Shown piece by piece: positions 1 to 7,280 of a stretch of 48,780 nucleotides of DNA. Source of the stretch: Microtetraspora sp. NBRC 13810 (GTDB taxonomy: Bacteria > Actinomycetota > Actinomycetes > Streptosporangiales > Streptosporangiaceae); contig NZ_BSRQ01000036.1 in assembly GCF_030268685.1 (NCBI RefSeq), positions 1-48,780 on the forward strand. Reading direction: 5' to 3'. The notes below the pieces were generated by a model, which saw only the letters and a list, made by a program, of their open reading frames with translations, was not told the DNA's origin and searched no databases. The stretch's first letter is position 1; each line of letters opens with the position of its first letter. The position numbers and the translations under genes are program-made.

Positions 1-210
1 CCGGGGCGAGTGGCGCGGGCGGCCCGGCGGCCGGGGCGAGTGGCGCGGGCGGCCCGACAGCGGGGGCAAGCGGCGCGGGCGGCTCAACGGCGGAGGCGAG
101 CAGCGCGGGCGGCCCGGCGGCCGGGGCGAGTGGCGCGGGCGGCCCGACAGCGGGGGCAAGCGGCGCGGGCGGCTCAACGGCGGAGGCGGACGGCTCGGCG
201 GAGGGGGCGA
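1..210. repeat. 30-bp tandem repeat, with a 90-bp higher-order unit
   Basis: About six and a half 30-bp units run head to tail from the window edge. Bases 31-120 are repeated almost exactly at 121-208, so three variants of the 30-mer form a 90-bp super-unit. Read on the minus strand each unit encodes ten residues of the type PPAPLAPAVG or PPAPLAPAAG inside the peptidyl-tRNA hydrolase-like gene. The repeat continues off the left edge, so the copy number is unknown. Confidence 0.9.
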
Positions 211-595
211 GTGGCGCGGGTGGGTTGGTGTCGGTCAGTTCGGTGCCCTTGACCTGGAGGCGGGACAGGTCTCGCGGCCAGTCGTCGAGCGGGACCGGCG
301 GGTGCACCCGCACCTCGGCGGTGCGCACGGCGACGGTGATGCCGGGCAGGTCGAGCACCCTGCGCCACTCCGCGCCGCGCGCCCGGCGCACGACCTTCCT
401 GATGCCGACGGTCTCCCAGGCGGCCACGGCCGGCGCCCACTCCCCCTCGCCGGTGGCCCGGGGATCGGTGAGCAGGGTCAGCACGGCCAGCGCGGCGGCC
501 TCCAGCGCGTCGGTCCGCTGAGGGGGGTCGGCGCGCTCGATCCTGACCACGATCGGCAGCGCACGCTTGTCATGCTGTTCGGACTCGTTCACCAT
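1..595 (-). CDS. peptidyl-tRNA hydrolase-like protein (Pth2 type, actinobacterial), N-terminal part
   Basis: Open frame running off the left edge. It starts at ATG 595 (MVNESEQHDKRALPIVVRIE). Residues 12-120 show the signature of an actinobacterial protein usually annotated as peptidyl-tRNA hydrolase: VVRIERADPPQRTDALE, GEWAPAVAAWE, IRKVVRRARGAEWRR, LPGITVAVRTAEVRV and PPVPLDDWPRDLSRLQV. From about residue 128 the chain becomes a Pro/Ala-rich linker of ten-residue repeats. In relatives I remember, the Pth2-like catalytic part (a MSAGKAMAQAGH-like motif) follows this region; here it would lie outside the window, so the enzyme assignment rests on family memory. The start lies 26 bp inside the 3' end of the upstream MFS gene on the same strand, which suggests coupled expression. 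The repeat-built linker is the odd feature. Confidence 0.7.
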   Translation of the reverse strand, partial: MVNESEQHDKRALPIVVRIERADPPQRTDALEAAALAVLTLLTDPRATGEGEWAPAVAAWETVGIRKVVRRARGAEWRRVLDLPGITVAVRTAEVRVHPPVPLDDWPRDLSRLQVKGTELTDTNPPAPLAPSAEPSASAVEPPAPLAPAVGPPAPLAPAAGPPALLASAVEPPAPLAPAVGPPAPLAPAAGPPAPLAP

Positions 596-1868
596 CCAAG
601 GATGCCCTCCCCGCGAGCCGCACCGACATCATGGCCGCGACGAGGCACAGGAAGCCCGCGCCGTACCAGGCGGCGTCGTAGTTGCCGAGGTGGTCGCGGG
701 TGAGGCCGGCGGCGGTGGCGGCGATCGCGGCGCCCACCTGGTGGGAGGCGAAGACCCAGCCGAAGACCACCGAGCCGTCGGGGCCGTAGATGCGCCGGCA
801 GAGCGCGACGGTGGGCGGCACGGTGGCGACCCAGTCCAGGCCGTAGAAGATGATGAAGATCAGCATGCTCGGTTCGGCGGTCGCCGCGAACAGGCTGGGC
901 AGGATCAGCAGCGAGATGCCGCGCAGCGCGTAGTAGGCGCCGAGCAGGATCCGCGAGTCGACGCGGTCGCTCAGCCAGCCCGAGGCGATCGTGCCGACGA
1001 TGTCGAAGACGCCGACCAGGGCGAGCAGGCCCGCGGCCGTCGGCTCGGCCATGCCGTGGTCGTGCGCGGCGGGGATGAAGTGGGTGCCGACCAGGCCGTT
1101 CGTGCTCGCGCCGCAGATCGCGAAGCCGCCCGCGAGCAGCCAGAACGGCCTGGTGCGCGCGGCCCTCCCGAGCACCTTCACTGCCCTGGCGGCGGCGCCG
1201 CCCCGGGGCGGCGCCGGCCTCGGCGTGGCCGGGTCGGCGCCCAGCGCGGTGAGGCCGATCTCCTCGGGGCGGTCCCGCAGCAGTCCCCAGACGAACGGCG
1301 CCACGGCGAGCGCGGCGGCGGCGACGACCAGCGACGCCGTCCGCCAGCCCTGGTTCCCGGCCAGGGCGGCCAGCACCGGGAGGAAGACGAGCTGCCCCGC
1401 CGCGCCGCCCGCCGTGAGCACGCCGGTGACCAGGCCCCGGTGCCGGACGAACCAGCGGTCGGTGACGGTCGCCACGAAGGCCAGCGCCATCGAGCCGGTG
1501 CCCAGGCCGACGAGGACGCCCCAGCACAGGACGAGCTGCCAGCTCGCGGTCATGAAGACGGTGAGCCCGCTGCCCAAAGCCACCAGCAGCAGCGCGAAGC
1601 TCACCACGCGGCGCATGCCGAGACGGTCCATGAGCGCCGCCGCGAAGGGGGCGGTCACACCGTAGAGGAGCAGGTTGATCGAGACCGCCAGCGAGATGGT
1701 CCCGCTGGACCAGCCGAACTCGTCCTGGAGCGGTGTGATGAGCACGCCGGGGGTGGCCCGGAACCCGGCGCCGCCCACCAGTGCCACCAGGGCCACGGCG
1801 GCGACCAGCCAGGCGCGGTGCAGGCGCGGACGGGTGCGCCGGTTCTTGCCGTCGGCCGTCAAAGTCAT
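570..1868 (-). CDS. MFS transporter
   Basis: About 432 residues with some 12 hydrophobic helices, typical of major facilitator drug/metabolite transporters in the plasma membrane. The first helix is AWLVAAVALVALVGGAGF. The MFS loop 2-3 motif appears as MDRLGMRR, and in the second half GWLSDRVDSR repeats it. Helix 5 carries GLVTGVLTAGGAAGQL. The substrate cannot be told from sequence. Possible starts are 1868 (MTLTADGKN, chosen), 1880 and 1895; none has a clear ribosome site. Open frame continues far upstream to about 2972 but that part is antisense to the GlxA gene. Divergent from the GlxA regulator, which is its likely controller; the stop overlaps the next gene's start by 26 bp. Confidence 0.88.
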   Translation of the reverse strand: MTLTADGKNRRTRPRLHRAWLVAAVALVALVGGAGFRATPGVLITPLQDEFGWSSGTISLAVSINLLLYGVTAPFAAALMDRLGMRRVVSFALLLVALGSGLTVFMTASWQLVLCWGVLVGLGTGSMALAFVATVTDRWFVRHRGLVTGVLTAGGAAGQLVFLPVLAALAGNQGWRTASLVVAAAALAVAPFVWGLLRDRPEEIGLTALGADPATPRPAPPRGGAAARAVKVLGRAARTRPFWLLAGGFAICGASTNGLVGTHFIPAAHDHGMAEPTAAGLLALVGVFDIVGTIASGWLSDRVDSRILLGAYYALRGISLLILPSLFAATAEPSMLIFIIFYGLDWVATVPPTVALCRRIYGPDGSVVFGWVFASHQVGAAIAATAAGLTRDHLGNYDAAWYGAGFLCLVAAMMSVRLAGRASLDGERVRTA

Positions 1869-1940
1869 GACGGCAATCATCACGATGACCGCCATGTCAT
1901 GACGAGTGGCCCGATAGCCATTATGTGTAAGAATCCGGCC

Positions 1941-2927
1941 ATGACACATCGTGTGGCGGTGCTCGCCCTCGACGAGGTCGCCGGGTTCGACCTCGGAGCC
2001 GGGCCGGAGATCCTCGACACGGCCAAGGACGCCACCGGCCGTCCACTCTACGAGCTGGCCGTCTGCACGCCCGGCGGGGCGCCGGTCCGGGTCTCGTCGG
2101 GGTACACGCTGGTGCCGGACCACGGGCTGGAGGTGCTGCGCGAGGCGGACACCGTGCTGCTGCCCGGCATCCACGGCGGCGCCGCGCTGCGCTCGGGCAT
2201 CGTGACCGAGCCGGTGCTCGGCGCGCTGCGCGAGGCCGCCGGGCGGGCCAGGCTGGTGTCGATCTGCACGGCGGCCTTCGTGCTGGCCGGGGCGGGGCTG
2301 CTCGACGGCCGGCCGGCCACCACGCACTGGCGGCACGCGAACCGGTTCCGCCGGCTCTTCCCCCGGGTGCTGCTCGACCCGGAGGTGCTCTTCGTGGACG
2401 ACGGCGACATCCTCACCGCCGCCGGGGTGGCCGCCGGCATCGACCTGTGCCTGCATCTCGTCCGCTCCGACCACGGCAGCGAGGTCGCCAACACCGCCGC
2501 GCGCCGCTGCGTCGTGGCGCCGTGGCGGGAGGGCGGCCAGGCGCAGTTCATCGAACGCCCGCTGCCCTGCGGCATGGACGCCAGCACCGGCGCCACCCGC
2601 GTCTGGATGCTGGAACGCCTGCACGAGCCCCTGGACCTCGCCACCCTGGCCGCGCACGCGCGGATGAGCGTGCGCACCTTCACCCGCCGCTTCCGCGAGG
2701 AGACCGGCCTCAGCCCGGCGCGCTGGCTCACCCAGCGGCGCGTCGACCACGCCCGCAAGCTGCTGGAGACCACCGCGCTGCCGGTGGACGAGGTGGCGCG
2801 ACGCTCCGGCTTCGCCACCGCCGTCTCCCTCCGCCAGCACCTGCACGCCGCCGTCGGCGTCACCCCCCTCGCCTACCGCCGCACCTTCCGCGCGTCCACC
2901 CCCCTCGCGACCGCGGGAACCCGATGA
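1941..2927 (+). CDS. GlxA-family transcriptional regulator (DJ-1/PfpI + AraC HTH)
   Basis: 328 residues. Residues 1-165 form a DJ-1/PfpI-like glutamine-amidotransferase fold (MTHRVAVLALDEVAGFDLG, then LVSICTAAFVLAGAGLLDGR with the nucleophile-elbow cysteine kept, and ATTHWRHA). Residues 220-315 are an AraC-type double HTH (LATLAAHARMSVRTFTRRFR, then VARRSGFATAVSLRQHLHAAVGVTPLAYRR). Such proteins sense a small molecule through the first domain and activate or repress neighbouring genes. The nearest target is the divergent MFS gene, 72 bp away. ATG 1941 is the natural start because the DJ-1 domain begins there; in-frame open sequence upstream is antisense to the transporter. Confidence 0.93.
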   Translation: MTHRVAVLALDEVAGFDLGAGPEILDTAKDATGRPLYELAVCTPGGAPVRVSSGYTLVPDHGLEVLREADTVLLPGIHGGAALRSGIVTEPVLGALREAAGRARLVSICTAAFVLAGAGLLDGRPATTHWRHANRFRRLFPRVLLDPEVLFVDDGDILTAAGVAAGIDLCLHLVRSDHGSEVANTAARRCVVAPWREGGQAQFIERPLPCGMDASTGATRVWMLERLHEPLDLATLAAHARMSVRTFTRRFREETGLSPARWLTQRRVDHARKLLETTALPVDEVARRSGFATAVSLRQHLHAAVGVTPLAYRRTFRASTPLATAGTR

Positions 2928-2970
2928 GACCGCCGGGGCCTCCACGGCGGAGGCCGCGGAGAGGGGGCCC

Positions 2971-3933
2971 ATGGCCTATCTGGACGTGACCAGTGAGGAT
3001 CTGGCCAGGACGCGGTTCGGGCTGTCGCCGATGGCTCAGGTCGTCGGGGCGCTGACCGTGCTGGCGGGGCAGGCGCGGCAGCCGGGGGCGGCGATCTGGG
3101 CGCGCGGGGCCCGTGACCGCTACCGCGTGCTGCTGGCCGCCGACCCCGCCCTGCGCGCCCTGGACAGGCTGTTCGGCTTCACCGACTACCTCCCGGACTT
3201 CTTCTGCGTGCCGCCGGACCGCACGGATGTCACCTTCGCCGAGGAACTGGCCCAGGTCCGTCGCACGCCCCCCGAACGGGCACGCGCCGACCTGGAGCTG
3301 AGCCACCGCGACCGCCCCGTGGACCGGGCTCTGGCGGGGCAGGACGCGGCGGCGAGGGTCGCGGACGCGCTGGAGGCGGTGTGGGCCGCGCTGATCGCGC
3401 CGTCGTGGCCACGGGTGCGCGCGGTGCTGGAGCGCGACATCGTACGGCGGGCGGGGCAGCTCGCCGTGTACGGCTGGGCGCACACCTTCGAAGGGCTCGA
3501 CGTGAAGATGCGGATGCGCCCGGACAGCCGGATCCACCTGGGGACGACCGGCGGGCCCTCGCACCGGCTCGGCGGGGTCGGCCTGGTCCTCATGCCCGGC
3601 GCCTTCGGCGGTGGCTGCGTCTACCTCGATCCGCCTCGCGCTTACGGACTGGTCTATCCGGCACGGGGTGTGGCCGCCCTGTGGGAGAGCGAACCGGTCG
3701 CCCCGGAGAGCCTGGGCGCGTTGCTCGGCAAGGGCCGCGCCGCCGTACTCGGGGCGCTCGACTCACCGGCCGCGACCACCCACCTGGCGGCCTGCCTCGG
3801 CATGACGATCGGCGGCGTCGGCGACCACCTGGCGGTCCTGCGCAGAGCCGGCCTGGTCTCCAAGGCCCGCAGCGGCCGCACGGTCCTCTACCGCCGCACC
3901 CCTCTCGGCGACGCCCTCATGGACGCCTCCTGA
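2971..3933 (+). CDS. ArsR-like winged-helix regulator with DUF5937-type N-terminal domain
   Basis: 320 residues. The last 75 or so form an ArsR-family winged helix (LGALLGKGRAAVLGALDSPAATTHLAACLGMTIGGVGDHLAVLRRAGLVSKARSGRTVLYRRTPLG in outline). The first 240 residues match the actinobacterial DUF5937 type that precedes such HTHs (LDVTSEDLARTRFGLSPMAQVVGAL). It is a cytoplasmic DNA-binding regulator of unknown ligand. It follows the GlxA gene by 43 bp on the same strand and may be cotranscribed. ATG 2971 is preceded by a purine-rich stretch (gcggagaggggg). No metal-binding cysteine pair typical of ArsR/SmtB is visible, so a metal-sensing role is unlikely. Confidence 0.85.
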   Translation: MAYLDVTSEDLARTRFGLSPMAQVVGALTVLAGQARQPGAAIWARGARDRYRVLLAADPALRALDRLFGFTDYLPDFFCVPPDRTDVTFAEELAQVRRTPPERARADLELSHRDRPVDRALAGQDAAARVADALEAVWAALIAPSWPRVRAVLERDIVRRAGQLAVYGWAHTFEGLDVKMRMRPDSRIHLGTTGGPSHRLGGVGLVLMPGAFGGGCVYLDPPRAYGLVYPARGVAALWESEPVAPESLGALLGKGRAAVLGALDSPAATTHLAACLGMTIGGVGDHLAVLRRAGLVSKARSGRTVLYRRTPLGDALMDAS

Positions 3934-4103
3934 CCCCACCCCCACAAGCGCCCCTCCTCCGAACCCCTGGGACACCCACACACGCTCTCCGGCAACCTGG
4001 CGCACAACCCCCTGTCGGTCCGGGCGCGGACGCACGCTCTGCCGAGGCGGCGACGCCCACGCGGGCAGGATCCCGCCACGGGCCGCGGGCTGAACCCCCG
4101 GGG

Positions 4104-5072
4104 TCAGGTGGTGACCTGGAGGACGAGTTTGCCCTGGTTGCGGCCCTGTTCGCCTTGGCGGTGGGCGGTGGCGGCCGCTGCCAGCGGGAAGACGTCGCTG
4201 ACCTCGACGTCGAGTACGCCGTCGTCGACGAGGCGGGCGATGTGGGTGAGGGCGGAGCCGTCGGGTTCCACCAGGAAGGCGGTGGCGCGCAGCCCGCGCG
4301 ACTCGGCCTCGGCGGTGAGCTCGGGAGCCGCGCCGGAGGGCACGGCGACGAGCAGGCCGCCGGGGCGCAGGACCTCCAGGGAGCGGGTGCTCGTGGCGTC
4401 GTGGGCGTCGCCGACGAGGTCGATGACGACGTCCACGTCACCGATCGCCTGCTCGAAGCGGGTCGTGGTGTAGTCGACGAGCTCGTCCGCGCCCAGTTTG
4501 CGCAGCCAGTCGTGCTTGGCGGCCCGGGCCGTGCCGATGACGTGCGCGCCCAGGTGCTTGGCGATCTGCACGGCGAAGTGGCCCACGCCGCCGGCCGCGG
4601 CGTGCACGAGGACCCGCTGCCCGGATTCGACGTGGGCGGTGTCGACGAGCGTCTGCCAGGCGGTCAGCACGGCCAGCGGCACGCCGCCGGCGCGGACGTG
4701 GTCCAGCGAGGCCGGTTTACGGGCGAACTGCCGCGCGGGCGCGGTCACGTACTCCGCGTAGGCCCCGGCCTGCCTCGGGAACCACGGCATGCCGTACACC
4801 TCGTCCCCGGGCGCGAGGGTGGTCACGCCGAAGCCCGCCTCCTCGACGACGCCGGAGACGTCCCAGCCCAGGATGAAGGGCGGCTCACCCAGCACGTGGG
4901 CCATGCCGCCGCCGGAGCGGGTCTTCCAGTCGACCGGGTTCACCCCGGCGGCGTGCACCCGCACCAGCACCTCGGTCGGCAGCGGCTGCGGCTTCGGCAC
5001 CTCGGTGAGGCGCAGCACCTCAGGGCCGCCGAGGGCGTCCTGGGTCACGGCGCGCATGGTGGATGCGGACAT
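4104..5072 (-). CDS. NADPH:quinone reductase-like MDR oxidoreductase
   Basis: 322 residues of the zinc-independent medium-chain dehydrogenase/reductase family. N-terminal GroES-like fold (MRAVTQDALGGPEVLRL, then VHAAGVNPVDWKTRSG) and a Rossmann nucleotide-binding motif (VLVHAAAGGVGHFAVQIAKHLGA). The catalytic and structural zinc cysteines of alcohol dehydrogenases are absent. Such enzymes reduce quinones or enones with NADPH. The start at ATG 5072 is supported by AAGGAG six bases upstream; the longer frame to 5219 has no such site and overlaps the divergent gene. It faces an HxlR-family repressor across 127 bp, the usual arrangement for redox-responsive control. Confidence 0.9.
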   Translation of the reverse strand: MSASTMRAVTQDALGGPEVLRLTEVPKPQPLPTEVLVRVHAAGVNPVDWKTRSGGGMAHVLGEPPFILGWDVSGVVEEAGFGVTTLAPGDEVYGMPWFPRQAGAYAEYVTAPARQFARKPASLDHVRAGGVPLAVLTAWQTLVDTAHVESGQRVLVHAAAGGVGHFAVQIAKHLGAHVIGTARAAKHDWLRKLGADELVDYTTTRFEQAIGDVDVVIDLVGDAHDATSTRSLEVLRPGGLLVAVPSGAAPELTAEAESRGLRATAFLVEPDGSALTHIARLVDDGVLDVEVSDVFPLAAAATAHRQGEQGRNQGKLVLQVTT

Positions 5073-5137
5073 GTCGATCTCCTTGACCTTGCCGTTCTCG
5101 GTGTTCTTCCTGATCAGCTGGAAGCTACCCGAAGAGT

Positions 5138-5167
5138 GGTAGTAACTATCAAGGGCGACTACTATCC
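5138..5167. promoter_or_regulatory. candidate HxlR operator between divergent genes
   Basis: The intergenic space between the oxidoreductase and HxlR genes holds an imperfect 13-bp palindrome GGTAGTAACTATC (5138-5150) and a second ACTATC 16 bp further on (5161-5166). HxlR/YodB-type repressors commonly bind short palindromes between such divergent pairs. Binding itself is inferred. Confidence 0.45.
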
Positions 5168-5199
5168 GTTGGGAAGTGAAAAGCGAGGGAGGCCGCGCG

Positions 5200-5565
5200 A
5201 TGACGATGGAGTGCGCCACGGGAAAGCACGACCCCCACGACGTCTACGCAGCCCAGTGCCCGTGCCGGGAGGTGCTCGACCTGCTGGCGAACAAGTGGTC
5301 GGCGCTGGCGATCGGCGCCATGGAGGAGGGGCCGCAGCGGTTCGGCCACCTCCAGCGGCGGTTGCAGGGGGTCAGCCCGAAGGTGCTCACCCAGACCCTG
5401 CGCCGGTTGGAGAGCGCCGGGTTCGTGGCGCGCACGATCTACCCGGCGGTCCCCCTGCACGTCGAGTACGCCCTCACCGGCCTCGGCCGCAGCGTCGCGA
5501 TCCCGCTCGCCGGGCTGCGCGCCTGGGTCGAGGACCACCTGGACGAGATCCAGCCGGTGTCATGA
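5200..5565 (+). CDS. HxlR-family transcriptional regulator
   Basis: 121 residues with the HxlR winged helix filling most of the chain: CPCREVLDLLANKWSALAIG, FGHLQRRLQGVSPKVLTQTL, RRLESAGFVARTIYP and VEYALTGLGRSV. Cys-rich N-terminus (the C-P-C motif about residue 19) is typical for redox or electrophile sensors of this family. ATG 5200 was preferred over ATG 5176 because GAGGGAGG sits seven bases upstream. It probably represses itself and the divergent quinone oxidoreductase. Its TGA abuts the TGA of the convergent methyltransferase inside one TCATGA hexamer, leaving no intergenic base. Confidence 0.92.
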   Translation: MTMECATGKHDPHDVYAAQCPCREVLDLLANKWSALAIGAMEEGPQRFGHLQRRLQGVSPKVLTQTLRRLESAGFVARTIYPAVPLHVEYALTGLGRSVAIPLAGLRAWVEDHLDEIQPVS

Positions 5566-6333
5566 CGCGACGACGCCCCGGATCACCGCCGTGACCAGGG
5601 GCACGTCGAACTCGCCCTCGGCCGTCTCCGGGAGCGACCGCAGATAGGACGTGATCCGCCCGTCCAGGGCGGACCGGTCGGCCTCGGGGAGCAGCAGCAC
5701 CTGGGAGTGGGTGGCGATCGTCGCGACCAGGGACTCCGCCGTCCTGCGGTGGGCGTGCGGGAAGGCGGCGTGCTCGATCGCCGGGAAGCGCGGCATGGCC
5801 AGGTCGAAGCCCTCGGGGCTCCAGTCGCGGAAGGTGCGGATGCTGCGGTCCGACACCCGCGACAGCTCGGCCACCCACGGGACGCGGTCGTCGTGGGTGT
5901 TCCACAGCCCGGCGAGGACGCCTCCCGGGGTGAGCACCCTGGCCATCTCGGGGGCGGCGCGGTCGAGGTCGAACCAGTGCATCGCCTGCCCGACCAGGAT
6001 GGCGTCGACCGAGCCGTCGGGCAGCGGGATCTCCTCGGCCGAGCCGCCGAGCGCGCGCACCTCCGGCAGCCACCGGCGTAGCTCGCCGAGCATCGCCGGG
6101 TCCGGCTCCACCGCGACGACCTCGCCCGCGTGCCGCAGCAGCGCCTCGGTCAGCTTCCCCGTCCCGGCCCCCAGGTCCAGCACCCGCAACGGCGACCGCC
6201 CGGCGACCGGCTCCAGGGCCCAGAGCACCGCCGCGTCGGGATAGTCGGGCCGCGACTCGGCGTAGAGCGCCGCCTCCTGCCCGAAGGAGGAGGCGTGCGA
6301 TTGGAAGGTGTCGGGGGAAATGTCACGATGCAT
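5560..6333 (-). CDS. class I SAM-dependent methyltransferase
   Basis: About 257 residues. Glycine-rich SAM motif I is LRVLDLGAGTGKLTEALL, followed by motif II acidic VVAVEPDPAML and the post-motif DAILVGQAMHWFD typical of the UbiE/trans-aconitate-like Methyltransf_11 group. The substrate is unknown. The start is uncertain: ATG 6333 is given, but GTG 6348 lies seven bases after TATCTT with TTGGGG 16 bases further up, which looks like a leaderless promoter. There is no ribosome site before either codon. Frame upstream of 6348 runs through the tRNA gene and is not coding. Confidence 0.88.
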   Translation of the reverse strand: MHRDISPDTFQSHASSFGQEAALYAESRPDYPDAAVLWALEPVAGRSPLRVLDLGAGTGKLTEALLRHAGEVVAVEPDPAMLGELRRWLPEVRALGGSAEEIPLPDGSVDAILVGQAMHWFDLDRAAPEMARVLTPGGVLAGLWNTHDDRVPWVAELSRVSDRSIRTFRDWSPEGFDLAMPRFPAIEHAAFPHAHRRTAESLVATIATHSQVLLLPEADRSALDGRITSYLRSLPETAEGEFDVPLVTAVIRGVVAS

Positions 6334-6386
6334 GCCGAAGTCGCTCACACGCCCAAGATAGACCCGCGACTTCGGCCCCCAAGAGG

Positions 6387-6459
6387 TGGAGCTATGGGGA
6401 TTCGAACCCCAGACCTCCTCCATGCCATGGAGGCGCGCTACCAACTGCGCCATAGCCCC
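6387..6459 (-). tRNA. tRNA-Ala (anticodon GGC)
   Basis: 73-nt cloverleaf on the minus strand. Acceptor stem GGGGCTA pairs with TAGCTCC (one G-U), the anticodon arm is CCTCC-ATGGCAT-GGAGG with anticodon GGC, and the T arm is GGGG-TTCGAAT-CCCC. The discriminator is A; the 3' CCA is not encoded. It differs from the second copy at 22832-22904 by one base in the D arm. Confidence 0.97.
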
Positions 6460-6502
6460 TTGGTGTGCCCGCCCCCGGCGTACGCCCGGGCGGCACGACG
6501 CC

Positions 6503-6516
6503 AGTGTATAGGACTC
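6503..6516 (-). promoter_or_regulatory. probable -10 region of tRNA-Ala copy 1
   Basis: Minus strand reads GAGTCCTATACACT, 44 bases before the mature tRNA 5' end. The same block with one change lies before the second tRNA-Ala copy at 22919-22932, which supports a shared promoter element around TATACA. Confidence 0.5.
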
Positions 6517-6679
6517 CGGGCACATGGCCGTAACCGTTTGATCAGCCACCCCGTATACAGATGCATGATGCGACCGGCCTGCTACCTTGCGTGTCCGTGA
6601 GAGAGTCGCGCCGCCTGTCGTCGCGACCCATAAAGCCGGAAAAAGCCGGAATGTCCGGACTGGAAGAGGAGCATTACCC

Positions 6680-7225
6680 ATGGGGCGCCGAGAACGGAAC
6701 GTGGGCTCCGCCTTCGACACCAGCGACATGGATCATGACGGCTTCCTGGACAAGGACGACATGGCGACGGTGGCGTCGATGCTGTGTTACCGGCTCGGGT
6801 TCTCCGTCCCCGCCCGGGAGAGTCGGCTGATCCACAACGGGTACGCCACGGCCTGGGAGAACGCGATCACGCTGATCGACGGCGACCGGCACGGGCGGAT
6901 CGCCAGGAAGCAGTACGTCGGGTACGCGTTGCAGCCGGGGCTGGACCGGATGGCGTTCGTCGCGTCGGTGGTCTGGCCGATCACCGACGCCCTGTGGGAC
7001 GCGATGGACCGGGACGGCGACGAGCACCTCGACCGTGCCGAGTACCAGCAGCTGTGGGCGGCGTTCGACGTCGAGGGGCGGGCCGCGCGGCGGGCGTTCG
7101 ACCTGCTCGACGTCAACCGCGACGGCCGCCTGTCCAAGGACGAGTTCGCCCAGGCGATGTACGACTTCTACTACCGCCGCGAGGTGCGCGGAGGACCGCC
7201 GATCCTGGGCGAGGGCACCCGCTAG
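6680..7225 (+). CDS. EF-hand calcium-binding protein (calerythrin-like)
   Basis: 181 residues with four EF-hand loops, no signal peptide and no membrane segment. Loop 1 is DMDHDGFLDKDD (residues 16-27), then DGDRHGRIARKQ, DRDGDEHLDRAE and DVNRDGRLSKDE. Loops 1, 3 and 4 keep the DxDxDG or DxNxDG pattern and should bind Ca2+; loop 2 has H in place of an acidic ligand and may be weak. The size and spacing match bacterial calerythrin-type cytosolic Ca2+ buffers or sensors. ATG 6680 is chosen over 6587 because GAGGAG lies eight bases upstream and the EF-hand region begins there. It stands alone between the tRNA and a convergent gene. Confidence 0.93.
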   Translation: MGRRERNVGSAFDTSDMDHDGFLDKDDMATVASMLCYRLGFSVPARESRLIHNGYATAWENAITLIDGDRHGRIARKQYVGYALQPGLDRMAFVASVVWPITDALWDAMDRDGDEHLDRAEYQQLWAAFDVEGRAARRAFDLLDVNRDGRLSKDEFAQAMYDFYYRREVRGGPPILGEGTR

Positions 7226-7280
7226 AACACCTCGCCGATCCTGGACGGGGCACCTCGCCGATCCCGGACGGGGGCACCCG

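Noticed and set aside
567-1940. Long plus-strand open frame running into the GlxA gene
   Set aside because: Its first 450 codons are antisense to the MFS transporter, low-complexity and without domain similarity; the GlxA domain starts at 1941.
3381-5594. 737-codon plus-strand open frame
   Set aside because: It is an Arg/Gly-rich shadow of the ArsR-like gene, the antisense oxidoreductase and the HxlR gene, all of which have clear domains in other frames.
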